Shown here: positions 31,107-43,391 of the stretch, in pieces
Numbering within the stretch: position 1 is the first letter of the stretch
Layout of the letters: each line of letters starts with the position of its first letter
Assembly (NCBI RefSeq): GCF_027921745.1
Contig: NC_079238.1
Coordinates: 2,046,001-2,110,000, forward strand
Length of the DNA: 64,000 bases
From: Schizosaccharomyces osmophilus
Lineage: Eukaryota; Ascomycota; Schizosaccharomycetes; Schizosaccharomycetales; Schizosaccharomycetaceae
Reading direction: 5' to 3'
The notes under the pieces: model-generated
Databases searched by the model: none
What the model was told of the DNA's origin: nothing
What the model saw: the letters and a program-made list of their open reading frames with translations, nothing else
Program-made: the position numbers and the translations under genes

Positions 31107-31719
31107 TGCCCCAAAAGTGGATGCTGTTACTGACCCGAGAGGGCACTAATATCGATAAAAAGCCCAAAAAGAGAATTTTTTTTAAGGTTCTTGGTGTTTT
31201 GCTCTTGGGAAAATAGCTTTTGCTGGCATTCGCATCTATGAACCCTTAGTAAACAAACATTGCCGCCTAGAAAATAAACAAAGTAGCAGGGAGATGGTTT
31301 GGGAAAAGCAAAGACAATTCTTAAATAATAACTGAATGAAGAATGCTTTCTCTTTCGATTAGTATGTTTTCTTTATTGAAGCAATACATGAAGCGGGGGG
31401 ATTGTTTTGTGTTTTCATAACGTTCTTAAAGTCTAATAGAAACTGTATTTTCCCTAAATTTTTTGAGAGAACTTACTGGCAATAAACTGAAAAAGAAAGA
31501 AAGGCAAGCAGGTTCTCTTAGACGTTTTGCAAGGTTTTACTTACACTGCATAATTTACTTTTCCTTTTTTGTTTACAAAATAGCGATACCTTTAAGTACG
31601 AATCTTTCAGTATTCTTATATTACATAACGAGTGAGGCTATATCTCAGTAATGGTATGAACAGTCACAGAGTCGAAACTTTGCAAATGAGGTGCGAAATG
31701 AAACAAACACACCACCAAA
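31107..31719. other. Divergent promoter region fis1/rpl5
   Basis: 613 nt between divergent genes. A HomolD box sits 52 nt before the rpl5 ATG. Several T runs precede it. No RNA gene is apparent. Confidence 0.5.
31661..31668 (+). promoter_or_regulatory. HomolD box of rpl5
   Basis: CAGTCACA is the exact S. pombe HomolD consensus, which replaces the TATA box in fission-yeast ribosomal-protein promoters. It lies 52 nt upstream of the rpl5 start, the expected spacing. Confidence 0.8.
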
Positions 31720-32604
31720 ATGGCTTTCGTTAAGCAGGTCAAGAGCAGCCCTTACTTTTCACGCTTCCAAACTAAATACCGCCGTCGTCGTGAAGGTAAG
31801 ACTGACTACTATGCTCGTAAGCGCTTGATCTCCCAAGCCAAGAACAAGTATAATGCCCCCAAGTACCGTTTGGTTGTCCGTTTCTCCAACCGTTTCGTGA
31901 CCTGCCAAGTTATCTCTTCTAGAGTTACCGGTGACTATGTTCTTGCTGCTGCTCACTCTTCTGAGCTTCCCCGCTACGGTATCAAGTGGGGTTTGGCTAA
32001 CTGGTCCGCTGCTTATGCTACCGGTCTTTTGGTCGCTCGTCGTGCTCTCATCAAGATTGGCCTTGCTGACAAATACGAGGGTATCACTGAACCCGAAGGT
32101 CAATTTGAACTTACCGAAGCCATTGAGGACGGTCCTCGCCCCTTTAAGGTCTTCTTGGACGTCGGTTTGAAGCGTACCTCTACTGGTTCTCGCGTCTTCG
32201 GTGCCATGAAGGGTGCCTCCGATGGTGGTTTATACGTTCCTCACTCTCCTAGCCGTTTCCCTGGTTACGACATTGAATCTGAGGAATTGGATGACGAGAC
32301 TGTCCGCAAGTACATCTACGGTGGTCACGTTGCTGAATACATGGAAATGCTTATTGACGATGATGAAGAGCGTTTCCAAAAGCAATTCTCTAGCTTGATT
32401 GCTGACGGTATTGAGAGTGACCAACTTGAAGATATCTATGCTGAGGCTTTCTCCAAGATCCGTGAAGATCCCGCCCCCAAGAAGAGCGACAAGGACCTTT
32501 CTGCTATCAAGGCCGAATCCCTCAAGTACACCCAAAGAAAGCTTACTGGCGAGGAGCGCAAGGAGCGTTTCAACGCCAAGGTTGCTGCCGCTGGTCGTGT
32601 TTAA
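31720..32604 (+). CDS. rpl5: 60S ribosomal protein L5 (uL18)
   Basis: Intronless, 294 residues. The N-terminus (KSSPYFSRFQTKYRRRREGKTDYYARKRL) is the 5S-rRNA-binding uL18 start. The middle contains NWSAAYATGLLVARR and LDVGLKRTSTGSRVFGAMKGASDGGLYVPHS, both diagnostic. The C-terminus is acidic then basic (RKERFNAKVAAAGRV). uL18 binds 5S rRNA with uL5 and joins the pre-60S particle as the 5S RNP. Codon use is strongly biased (CGT for Arg, GGT for Gly, TCT/TCC for Ser), in contrast to neighbouring genes, as expected of high expression. Fission yeasts carry two L5 copies; I cannot say from this window which this is. Confidence 0.97.
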   Translation: MAFVKQVKSSPYFSRFQTKYRRRREGKTDYYARKRLISQAKNKYNAPKYRLVVRFSNRFVTCQVISSRVTGDYVLAAAHSSELPRYGIKWGLANWSAAYATGLLVARRALIKIGLADKYEGITEPEGQFELTEAIEDGPRPFKVFLDVGLKRTSTGSRVFGAMKGASDGGLYVPHSPSRFPGYDIESEELDDETVRKYIYGGHVAEYMEMLIDDDEERFQKQFSSLIADGIESDQLEDIYAEAFSKIREDPAPKKSDKDLSAIKAESLKYTQRKLTGEERKERFNAKVAAAGRV

Positions 32605-33300
32605 ATGCATTACTAGCAATAAAAATAATTTTTCGTTTTGTGCTACATTGAATGTTGTAGATCTTGTAGAAATAACAGCGATAAATCCTTTTTATAGGAA
32701 ACGATTTATAGAACATGTAACTTAAAACCTCTACGTCTTCAGATCATAGTATGCAAAAATAAATTTACAAATAAAACTATTTCAGTATATTCTCTTGAAA
32801 ATTTTAAAGATAGTAAAACCAAATCCTGAACATCAGTGGATCAAAAATATAACTTACTTGCTGGTAATGAAACGATAAAGCAAGGTTAAATTGAAGTGTC
32901 AAAACAATTTTCGCCCGTCTAGTAGAACAGCTCAAGCTAAGATTCCTGACAATGAACTTCTAAGGAGCGAACGCAAGATGGTACCAAATCTTACATACAA
33001 TTCCCTCATTACATACAAAGGGTGTAAAAACGACGACAGGAAGTAAATGTGGGACTTCGCCATTTAAACCGCCTCTCAAAACTTCATAATACCTTGTTAA
33101 TACCATTAAAATGCAAATCGATCAAGCAAAAAAATATAAGCATTTAACAGCTCGGCGTTTTCGTTTTATCTACATGTGATGGTACTTGAAAATGTCGATT
33201 TTCATCTAAAGCGCTTACGAAAAAGGAAAAACGGGAAAAACGACTAATTTAAAAGGAATAGGAATTAAGCGACAATCTTTTAACTCCAGTTTTTCAAATT
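32605..33300. other. Convergent intergenic region rpl5/srp1
   Basis: 696 nt between two convergent genes, long for a 3'-3' gap in this window. I see no tRNA, 5S or coding sequence. Long 3' UTRs are the simplest explanation. Confidence 0.45.
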
Positions 33301-34872
<1,572 letters not shown>

Positions 34873-35485
34873 TTATACCTTGAAGGCACGAGACTTTCTG
34901 CGACCACGAGCTTCCTCAAACTTACGGCCCTCAGAGCGGACGTGAGGAGCCTTGTGCTTGTGAGGACCGAAACCAAAGTGACGGTAGGCCTCACGAGCAT
35001 GCTTTCTACCACGAAGGAGAACAGTGTTGCTACCAGTGGGAGCACGGAGAGCGAGTTGGTCCAAAGTCATGACTTCACCACCAGCCTTCAAGATGCGAGC
35101 ACGGGCAGACTTGGTGAAGCGAAGAGCGGCGACGGAGAGCTTGGGGACAGTCAACATACGCTCATCATCGGTAACGGTACCAACAGTAACAACGGTCTTA
35201 CCTTCAAGATTGGAAGCCTTACGACTGGTCAAAGCAGCAATCTTGGAGATAGAGATAGGGGGACGGTTGGTCTTGGATTGAAAAAGACGCTTCAAGATAG
35301 TCTTGTTGAAGCGAGAGTCAGTACGACGAGCCAAGAAGCGGTACAACTTGACCAAAAGCTTCAAATAGACATTCTCAGAGGCAGGCTTGCTGCGTTGAGA
35401 CTTTCTGACGTGGTGTCTCTCAATGTCAATACCCTATATCATGTTAGATTCACATTCAGTCTGCAATTTCTCTTGTACATACCAT
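34873..35485 (-). CDS. rpl18: 60S ribosomal protein L18 (eL18)
   Basis: The first exon is only the initiator ATG (35483-35485). A 49-nt intron (GTATGT...CTAACATGATATAG) separates it from exon 2 (34873-35433), which supplies the remaining 186 codons; total 187 residues, the standard eL18 length. The protein begins [18 protein letters not shown] and contains [38 protein letters not shown] and the ending [10 protein letters not shown], all diagnostic. Codon bias is strong. HomolD and a near-HomolE box lie upstream. The ATG-only exon means that any annotation based on open frames starts internally at a false Met. Confidence 0.96.
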
Positions 35486-35544
35486 TGTGACAGAAACGCT
35501 GCTGGTTTGTTTCCAAGTTTGCCAAACAAATTTGGTAGTTTTTT

Positions 35545-35552
35545 TGTGACTG
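35545..35552 (-). promoter_or_regulatory. HomolD box of rpl18
   Basis: TGTGACTG on the plus strand reads CAGTCACA toward rpl18, the exact HomolD consensus, 60 nt upstream of the ATG. Confidence 0.8.
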
Positions 35553-35567
35553 TTCGTTGTTTGCTTT

Positions 35568-35577
35568 AGGTTAGGGT
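35568..35577 (-). promoter_or_regulatory. HomolE-like box of rpl18
   Basis: Toward rpl18 the sequence is ACCCTAACCT, one base from HomolE (ACCCTACCCT), and it lies directly upstream of HomolD, as in S. pombe ribosomal-protein promoters. Confidence 0.6.
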
Positions 35578-35959
35578 AAAGTGTCTGTCGCTTTTCAGGG
35601 TGTCTTGTACGGGAGCTGACAATGCAAGGCAAGCGATATAGTAAAAATGCGTTTTATCTGCGTTCATTTCCAACTTCTTTTTATTCTAGTTTCCTTCTTT
35701 TGTTCCTGAATAAGCAAGCAATTTCGTTTCTTATGTGTGTCTTGTTCAAAATCGTTAGTAAGCATAGCATAGAGCAGATGTTCCTAAAAAATCAAAGCTC
35801 ATCTCAAACTATTTCCTCCATTGTATTCAAAAGCTTTCTTGAAAGTTTACAAACAAGGTTAGCAAGAATTTTAGCTTCATATCTTTCATAAAAAGCAGCT
35901 AAACTAAGTTACAAACCCAGCTTAATATAATAGTCTAATTATAAATAATATCAACAGCT
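35578..35959. other. Intergenic region between the rpl18 promoter and tRNA-Pro
   Basis: 382 nt. An 89-codon plus frame (35622-35891) ends shortly before the tRNA; it is Phe/Ser/Leu-rich without a pattern and was not accepted. A/T-rich TTATAAATAA directly precedes the tRNA and could serve as its TATA element. Confidence 0.4.
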
Positions 35960-36031
35960 GGCTTCGTGGTGTAGTGGTAGCATACTTCGTTTGGGTCGAA
36001 GTGGTCAGGGGTTCGAGCCCCCTCGAAGCCC
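35960..36031 (+). tRNA. tRNA-Pro (anticodon UGG)
   Basis: A 72-nt cloverleaf without intron. The acceptor stem GGCTTCG pairs with CGAAGCC, the D arm has the GTGGTGTAGTGGTAGC box A, the anticodon stem CTTCG/CGAAG closes the loop TTTGGGT with TGG at positions 34-36, and the T arm GGGGGTTCGAGCCCCC-type stem contains a perfect box B (GGTTCGAGCC). UGG decodes CCA and, with wobble modification, CCN. CCA is not encoded as a set beyond CA by chance. A T-rich run starts 2 nt after the discriminator base as the terminator. Confidence 0.97.
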
Positions 36032-36033
36032 AA

Positions 36034-36041
36034 TTTTTTTT
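36034..36041 (+). terminator. Pol III terminator of tRNA-Pro
   Basis: A run of T starts within 4 nt of the tRNA 3' end, followed by a second T run about ten bases on. Confidence 0.7.
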
Positions 36042-36464
36042 TATTTTTTTTTGGTGCTGGCTGATCTAAATGAACTCGACAATTCGAGAAAACGACAGCT
36101 TTGTGATTGTTGGTTCCTCTGGAAAAGAAAGCTCTTTAACATCTCTCTTGCGTACATTGGTCATTCCTAGAAAATTATGTAGGCGGTCCTCAAACTGTGA
36201 CATCATTGTTTTTGTTCATGATGAAATGCATAAATTGGCAAGTTCCGTCCTACCAAGAACATATTCTTTTGATTTCAGCTATTTTTAAGAATTCGCTGAG
36301 TGTTTAGTACGAACGTCGATTTACTGTTTGAGTATTAATTCTATATTTTGTGTTAGCATACTCATTGCTTTTATTGGATTGCTTTGACTTTTTATTTGAC
36401 AGAAGGAACTTTTTTGTGTAATTTTCATTTACGATTGAATCTAGTTCGCGTCTTTATTGTTATC
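36042..36464. other. Spacer between tRNA-Pro and the tail-anchored-like gene
   Basis: About 420 nt holding the next promoter and 5' UTR. A 72-codon ATG frame (36070-36288) is present; it has no recognised pattern and could be an upstream ORF or chance. Confidence 0.4.
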
Positions 36465-36992
36465 ATGGCCAACTCTACGAACGCCCCTAGTCACCCTTCT
36501 TATGCAGAGATTTTAAAAGACAATGCACTTCCACAGACGGAAGAAGAGAAGGCTGCTCCCCTTCCTCCTCAGGTCGAACCTGTTTTTGCCGAACAGCACC
36601 CTCAGAGAGACGAAAAAGTGGTTGTCTTAGACGAACAGGACGCCGGTTCTTATTTGCATCCTGGCGTGCCTGGTGAAGACGATGGAAAGGAAGAAACCCA
36701 TGGCAAGAAAAAGGGAGCAAATAAGAAGAAAGAAGTTGAGAAAGAATACAAAGGTTTTATCGAAAAAGTTTCCGGATTTTTCACTGGAGGCGGTAAGACT
36801 TCTGCTTGTGCTGCCATTTCCCTCGATCTTGCCGGTATCGGTGCTCTCTCTGCCTACTTGTTGAATCGCCGTCAAACAGAAAGCTTGACTAACCGTTCCT
36901 TGTATACTTGCACTGCTTTAGCTGGAATCCTGTTGGCTACCACTGCCATTGTGTATAAAAAGCCAAAAGTTTGCAAGAGAAAAACTACCTAA
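36465..36992 (+). CDS. Membrane protein with C-terminal hydrophobic hairpin (possibly Om14-like)
   Basis: 175 residues from ATG 36465; an in-frame extension of 27 residues upstream is hydrophobic and unlikely. The N-terminal part (PSYAEILKDNALPQTEEEKAA) is polar and acidic. The middle is Lys-rich (HGKKKGANKKKEVEKEY), and the C-terminus has two hydrophobic segments (~res 112-130 and ~145-160) separated by NRRQTES, ending in a basic KKPKVCKRKTT tail. The SYAE start, Lys/Glu middle and paired C-terminal membrane segments resemble the fungal mitochondrial outer-membrane Om14 family, but sequence similarity is faint and I would not name it on this alone. From memory the S. pombe counterpart at this position is uncharacterised. 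Confidence 0.7.
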   Translation: MANSTNAPSHPSYAEILKDNALPQTEEEKAAPLPPQVEPVFAEQHPQRDEKVVVLDEQDAGSYLHPGVPGEDDGKEETHGKKKGANKKKEVEKEYKGFIEKVSGFFTGGGKTSACAAISLDLAGIGALSAYLLNRRQTESLTNRSLYTCTALAGILLATTAIVYKKPKVCKRKTT

Positions 36993-37586
36993 ACACGATG
37001 ACAGTGTACAATGTGAAAGAATTGAATCGGGAATCTATCCCTTTTCCACTTTATATTAACCTCATTACGAATTCTACCTTATATATGGATACTTATGATT
37101 CCTAATTTCTAGTCCGTTTCTATATATCATTTCCTAGCTAATGAGCGCATAAAGCTCATTCCTTTTTTCCTATAAATAGTTTACAATAAATTTCAAATTG
37201 GTGCTCTTATAAATATGTTGCATAAAAAGTCCATATGCCTGTATCGTAAACCAATGTTGGTTTCCTAAGCCTTGCAAAGCGTAGCATTATGGAAATGTCA
37301 CCCACCATCTCTATCTTCCATTACAATTTTAATTCCCTTGGCGTACAATTGGATGAAATCAACATGGTACTTAGTTTATGAGGACACTTACAGAATATTT
37401 CTTCTTCTACTCGAAAACACTATATAAACTTTCGTAACGATAAAAAAATATGTCATTGACCAGATAGAAAACCATGAATTAAACGAATTACCGCCATGCA
37501 CTAATCAAAGGCACATATGCGTAGAAACAAATGTATCTATGAAACACTTGATCCAAAAAGATCGACGTGCAACTATAAAGAGCGTG

Positions 37587-37619
<33 letters not shown>

Positions 37620-38003
37620 CAATTAAACGAATGCAGAAATAAAAGCGACCCGTTGTAAAAAACTAAAGAAAAGAAAGAAAATTGGTCTTAAATGTCGAAT
37701 GAAAATGCTCATGATCACCATATCCATGAGAAGAATAAAAGTGAACCCAACATTAGTAAAAAAGAAGCCATAGATGCAGTAAAATGAACGTAGGAAATTA
37801 CTACGTTCCATCACTCTCACTCAGAAAAGACAATTTGGCAAAAGATAGGAACAATAAAGGCACATTCACCGTGAAACAGATAAAAAAGCTGTTTAAATCC
37901 TATGTGCCTGTAAAAATATACAAGAGGGGAAGCAAAAAAGAAACAGTTATATAAAAAAACTCTGACATTATTGTTTATAGCGATGGATAGCTCCTCCAAT
38001 GTT
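36993..38003. other. 1-kb convergent intergenic region
   Basis: A 3'-3' gap of 1011 nt with an (AT)n microsatellite at 37594-37619 and no supported gene. It is unusually long for a convergent gap; a noncoding RNA could lie here, but no signature is visible. Confidence 0.45.
37594..37619. repeat. (AT)n microsatellite
   Basis: About thirteen AT dinucleotides in uninterrupted alternation within a convergent intergenic region. Confidence 0.85.
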
Positions 38004-38852
38004 TTAAGGATGGAACAAACCACGACGAGGCTCATCAATACGCATGCGGCGTTTCTCGTATTCCATTACTTCATCACGAGACCAGAGATCTCTTCTTCTC
38101 AAACCATAGGTAGGAGTAGCAGTAACCACTGGAGAAGAAGCCGTGGAAGCATAGTTTGCATATAGGGTGTAAGTGTAAGATGGACCAGGCTGCACAGTAG
38201 AAGTGGGGTAAGGCATGCTACCATATTTTGTGAAAACACTGTAGGAAGAGGTTTCCCAAAGACGTGAAAAACTTGTAGTTTGAGCAGTAAAGACAGAACC
38301 CGGTCTCTGTTGCATGGGACCAGTACGAATTCGACCGGTCTGTTTCAAATACCAGTCTCTCATAGTACCGGTTGGCCACGATAAAGTAAATTCTGGTTGC
38401 ACTGGAGTGTTAGACCAAACGCCCAGCTGCATAAGCGTCTGAAAAACATTGCCATCAAAGGTACCCGTGAGTCCAGTGATAGTAAAGAAATCGGAATAGT
38501 CATTGATAGTTTTTCCGTTAGTAGTAGTAGACTGTGCCCAAATAAACCAGACTCTGCCCGGACGTCCTTGACTGACTGGCATGGAAAAAGGACCATACGA
38601 ACCGGTCGAGGAAGGCTTCACGGCTTCTGGGACCATGTAGCAATACTTGGGCTGGTCAGCACTATTTGTACAGATTTGGAACTTTGTATTTTCAATATCT
38701 TTTAAAGAAACTCCGAAATTCGACTCTGCCCATTTAATTGTGATGGCATCGTATGAAAATGAGTCTGTAGTCGATGGTTGAGTAAATCTAATTTGTGCAA
38801 AAGCACATTGAATAATTGAGTACCAAACAAGCAGACAATAAACCCACCACAT
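38004..38852 (-). CDS. KRE9/KNH-family cell-wall beta-1,6-glucan protein
   Basis: 282 residues from ATG 38852. The frame extends 29 codons further, but the signal peptide MWWVYCLLVWYSIIQCAFA begins at this Met, so it is taken as the start. After cleavage, QIRFTQPSTTDSFSYDAITIKWAE begins the KRE9/KNH1 N-terminal domain with the expected pattern. The remainder is Thr/Ser/Tyr-rich with TGRIRTGPMQQRPG, the conserved KRE9/KNH C-terminal block. The C-terminus is basic (RRRDLWSRDEV...RRGLFHP) and has no GPI signal, so secretion or Golgi residence is likely. Kre9 and Knh1 are needed for beta-1,6-glucan in S. cerevisiae. Confidence 0.85.
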   Translation of the reverse strand: MWWVYCLLVWYSIIQCAFAQIRFTQPSTTDSFSYDAITIKWAESNFGVSLKDIENTKFQICTNSADQPKYCYMVPEAVKPSSTGSYGPFSMPVSQGRPGRVWFIWAQSTTTNGKTINDYSDFFTITGLTGTFDGNVFQTLMQLGVWSNTPVQPEFTLSWPTGTMRDWYLKQTGRIRTGPMQQRPGSVFTAQTTSFSRLWETSSYSVFTKYGSMPYPTSTVQPGPSYTYTLYANYASTASSPVVTATPTYGLRRRDLWSRDEVMEYEKRRMRIDEPRRGLFHP

Positions 38853-39510
38853 CTTTACTTTGCTTCCTTTCCTTCTGGTAGGCTTAGTAGAAGGATAGCA
38901 AGTAGGAAGGAATTGAAGAGGAACAGTTTTGGTTACCATGACGACAACGGGTAGGGAATGCTAGTGAAATACGTTAGTAAATAAATAATATATAAATATG
39001 AATGCCATAAAATTAATAATTAGGACAAATGGAAAGGGAATGGAAACAAAATGAGCCATATATAATGTGAAGTTTCTCTTTTAAGTCTTCAAATGAATTG
39101 TCGAAGTTTATTGGTTTGCTATTTTTAGCAAATAATCCTGATATATGTATTTGCAGAAATTTTGAAAGAAGGATTGTTTGGACGTCTTAAAGAAGAATTG
39201 CATGAGGATCTCTAATATTGTCTACGGCTTACTTTCCTTGTCCTTTATTTTTTTCATTGCATTGCACTCTTGGGTTAAGTCTTGCATCGCTCACATTCAA
39301 CCAGTACACTTTACGAAATTATGTCTTGCTAAGAAATTCATTCATTCTTTTTAAATTTTATTGCTTTGAAAAGGAATAGAAACAAAAAAAAAACACATCG
39401 TATGCAGAATCGTTGACCTTGTCCTCACATCGTTTGAACAGCCAGAACACTTTTTGTACATCATCACTCTTGACTCGGTTCGATAAACTTCTTTATGTGA
39501 TTTTTGGCAG
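38853..39510. other. Divergent promoter region KRE9-family gene/alp1
   Basis: 658 nt between divergent starts. Nothing beyond A/T-rich promoter sequence is recognised. Confidence 0.45.
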
Positions 39511-42500
39511 ATGGAATTTGACGAAGAAACACCTGGCTTTCTTATACCCAACGAAGAAGAATTTCTGACCGGGTTCGTCTATAACATCGAATCCTTTTGC
39601 AAAAGTCTTGAAGCTGGCGACGATCCCTCTCAAAAACAACGTTTATGTGATGAAGTGCTAAAATACGTATGAATTCCCAATTCTCTTTATGATCCTCTTC
39701 TGACTAGTCTTTACAGATACAAGGTTGCCAGCAACAACCTATCTTACTAGATAAAATCCTCGCCCAGTATGTTCCCATACTAAGCAATTTTGTGCATTCT
39801 AATGACGATTCAAACAATTTTCTCAGTTCCTTGGTTCTGTACAATTTTTGCCGAATTAGAGGCCACAAAATCATTCGTGTCTTATTTCCCACAGAAGTGC
39901 AGCAACTTGAGACACTTTATCAGTTCCTAATAAATGAATTAGATTTGCCATGGCAGACAATTTATGTGAACTTTTTGTGGCTTTCTCAATTGCTGAACAT
40001 CCCATTCCCACTTTCTTCCATTGAGCAAAGCAAAAATCTCCAACTTCGTATTGCAGACCTTTCTCTTTTTTTTTTAGATAGGAGTGGACGGGAAAGAGAA
40101 GCTGCTTCTTTGGTTTTGGCGCGTTTACTCTCCAGACAAGATTGCATGCATTTATTACCAAGCATCCTACAATCCTCAATTGATTCATGGGATTCAAAAA
40201 ATCTCTTTTATAAAATTGGATTTCTTTCATCTTTGGCAGTAACTTTGAAGATTTGTCAAAGAGAAGACTTTTTGGATTATGCCAGCAACGTTTTATTGTT
40301 TTTAAGATTCGTCCAAGCATCAAATTCCTCAAGTAAAAGTACCGCTCTACACAAACTCCTCTCGAAATGCTATGCAAGGGTCGGATTACTTTTGATTCCC
40401 ATAAATGCATCCTCCAATTGGAAATATAACCCTTTAATCCCAGACTCTTTTCATTCTTTACCCCAAGACACCGAAATGTCGGTTCATAGCTATTTGGAGG
40501 AAATCATTGATTTTCTGCTTTCTTCAGTCGAATACAACGATACTTTTGTGCGCTGGTCTGCTGCAAAAGGCCTAGCCAGAATTGTGGAACGTCTTCCTTG
40601 GTACTTGGCCGAACAAGTAATCGACGCTGTTATCATTTTAACACTCGATAACACCTTTTTGAATCCAATTTATAATACTGTTAACATATCAATTACTTGT
40701 CCTGATCTTTGGCATGGTTCTATGCTATTCTTTGCTAGGTTGGCAAACATGAGGCTTTTGAAACATAAAACAATTTTGCATATTCTACCCCTTGTTGAAT
40801 TAGTAAGTTATACCCATAACAGGTTCATTATTTAAAATCTAACAATATATCCCACAGGGTTTGTCTTATGAAATACGCGTTGGAACACGAGTTTCTGGTC
40901 AGAGCATTCGTGATGCTTCTTGCTATTTCATATGGTCTCTGTACAGATCCTATTTGCGTAAAGATATTGAGCCTGTTCAGTTGAATCTTGTGCATACTTT
41001 GCTTCAAACTTTGTTGTTTGACAGAGAAGTAAATATCCGTAGAGCAGCAACGGCCGCTTTATTCGAGATGGTTGGAAGACATGGCTCAGTACCCGATGGT
41101 TTGAATCTTATTTCATTCCTTAATTACACATCTGTTTCTGATCTTTCTTACTGCTATTGCGAGTATGCATTAGAGGTTGCCAAAAACCCACATTTTCGTA
41201 CTTGCATTTACCAAAAGTTGTTGCAAAATTTGCATCATTTTGATTCCAAAATTCAGAATTTAGCAGACGCATCCTTGTATAAATTGTTTTCAATATACCG
41301 CAAGGAAGCTACCGTGTATTTGCCTTTTCTTAAAGACCGACTTTCAACCGGAAATACTGATCATGCTTATGGAGATTTTCTCGCCATTGGAAACATTTTG
41401 AGGTGCTTATTAGATCAAGACTCTTCCAAGGTTATTGACGAAGTTGGATCTTTACTTGATTATGGCACTTATATGCCGGTTGCTAGATTTTCCCGTTCGC
41501 AGAAAACCAAAGTACTTTCTGGAGTTTGCCGAATGATAAACTCTATATTCTCTTCTCAATGCGTTTTTGGTAAAAATCTAACAGATTCTGCCTTAAATTG
41601 TCTTAAAAGTGCAATTTCCCTTCGAGAGGAATCAATCACTGAGGATGTATCGAATGCATTTAACTCTTTGATACAACATGACTCATCAAACAGCTACTTA
41701 TTTGAGTTTATGTCTTTGTATAATATAAACTCTTCTCCTGAAGAGTTCTTGACAGTCGTTTCTATAATTGAAAAACTGCCTGATATTGATATATCTCAAC
41801 AAGAAAAGATTGTTTCATATTTGAAAACATCATATTGCTCGAAGGTAAGAAACTTGAAATGGGTGTGCATACTAATTTATAGAACGTATCTATAGAGTTC
41901 CAGACTTCAATTATTTCGGCTTTCAGAGGCCTATGTCAAAGTGTGTACAGAAAGTCAACGGGTACTAAAGTAAATGAATTTACAAACTTTCTTGTTTCAA
42001 TTTCTTATAACTATAGAATCGATACAAGAGGTGATGTAGGCTCATGGGTAAGAAAACAATCCTTGCTTGTGTTCAAACTGTTGATTACTTTGGATTCACA
42101 ATTCCAAAAACTTCAAAAATCTCATGTCAGCTCAATTTTTTCTTTTATGGTTCGTCAAGCATTTGATAAAATTGATAATATTCGTTTGTTGGCCTTACAG
42201 TGCTTAAACGATTTGAAAGGACATCCCGTATTAAAATGTGACGAAGGCTTACAAAACATTATTGCATCTTCATACAAATGCGAGGCAGAATATTTTAAAA
42301 AAATAAAAGAAGAAAGTTTGAATATCCGGTTTCTCGAATATCCTGTTTTTCGTGAAGATGCTTTTAAAGGTATAGTGGCTTTCACAGGAAATGGCTTTGG
42401 AGGTGGAAAGGTATTGGAATATAGCAAACACCAATTAGTTTATTAACTTTTTAGATATTTTTATGTTACAATAATTACAAGCATTATGTTTGCCAGTTGA

Positions 42501-43104
42501 AAGATTTCAGAAATGAAAGTGGTTCAGACTGTGGGTTGTCGAAACAAGATATTTTCGATCTATATGTCCATTTTTTATTATCTGAGGCAGAGGATAACCG
42601 TTTTTACTACCAAGTAGTATCGTCTTTTACGTCCTTGTTACTCAGTGGTTTATTTGAGAGGTTCACTTCTACAAAGTCGTATGTGCATATCATCTAAATT
42701 CATCTACTAACAGTTCAAGTGTTGTCCGTATAGCTTTTCTAGCTCAAAGAAGAGCTACAAAATGTACTTCAACAGCAGGAATTATCATTATTCTTAACAT
42801 GTTAAGAAGTTTCCTGATATCCAAGTATGACATCTTAGCATTATACTCTTTTAAGTATATATCCAATTTTCTTGTGCATTCTCGAGAAAATATTAGGTTA
42901 CAGGCTGCAGATATCCTTTTCTTTGCTATTCAAGCAAAGATTACTACTTTCATTCCCGAACATATCATAGAGGAGTTTCTTACTGTGGATTGGTATGCGC
43001 CTTTGCATACGAATGCTAAGTTTGTAAAGGGATTCAGACAGATTATCCAGTCCAAAATTGAGCAGGATGAACAGTCTATGAAAAAAGAGAAAAAAAGGCT
43101 GTAA
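39511..43104 (+). CDS. alp1: Tubulin-folding cofactor D
   Basis: Six exons: 39511-39666, 39717-40802, 40858-41844, 41883-42410, 42497-42678 and 42720-43104, giving 1107 residues, the length I recall for S. pombe Alp1. It is an all-helical HEAT/ARM-repeat protein. Family blocks include RSGREREAASLVLARLLSR near residue 165, VRWSAAKGLARIVERLP near 310, GTRVSGQSIRDASCYFIWSLYR near 430 and VNIRRAATAALFEMVGRHG. Cofactor D captures beta-tubulin and, with cofactors C and E, assembles the alpha/beta dimer; S. pombe alp1 is essential for microtubule integrity. The last acceptor is ambiguous between 42714 and 42720 (both in frame); the later one is preferred because the first AG lies right at the CTAAC branch point. 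Confidence 0.92.
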
Positions 43105-43391
43105 TGTCCCTAATTTTTAGCATGACAACTCAAAGAAATGGAATAATATATTTATTTGGTTTATTAAAAATCACTACAACGGCATTAGAGTATACAAGTA
43201 GTAAAATAAAGCCGGTTTAGAAGTCAGAAACTAGCTTTTGTTCAACATCAAAAAGATGGCATGATATGCACAATTAAAAAGAATTATAAGAAATATAAAA
43301 AACAAACAAAAAACCCATTGCAATTTAGCCAAATGAACGAATTATGAAATATCAGGATCGTAACCAAAATCGTAAAAATGAAAAAGAAGGA
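43105..43391. other. Convergent spacer alp1/ndc80
   Basis: 287 nt containing both 3' ends; no other feature. Confidence 0.5.

Noticed and set aside
31759-32619. Long antisense frames opposite rpl5
   Set aside because: Codon bias in a highly expressed gene removes stops on the other strand; these are shadows.
35622-35891. 89-codon ATG frame between rpl18 and tRNA-Pro
   Set aside because: Phe/Ser/Leu-rich composition of AT-rich noncoding DNA, no recognisable domain, overlaps the promoter side of rpl18.
36070-36288. 72-codon ATG frame just after tRNA-Pro
   Set aside because: No family pattern and it lies in the likely 5' region of the next gene; it could be an upstream ORF but cannot be supported from sequence alone.
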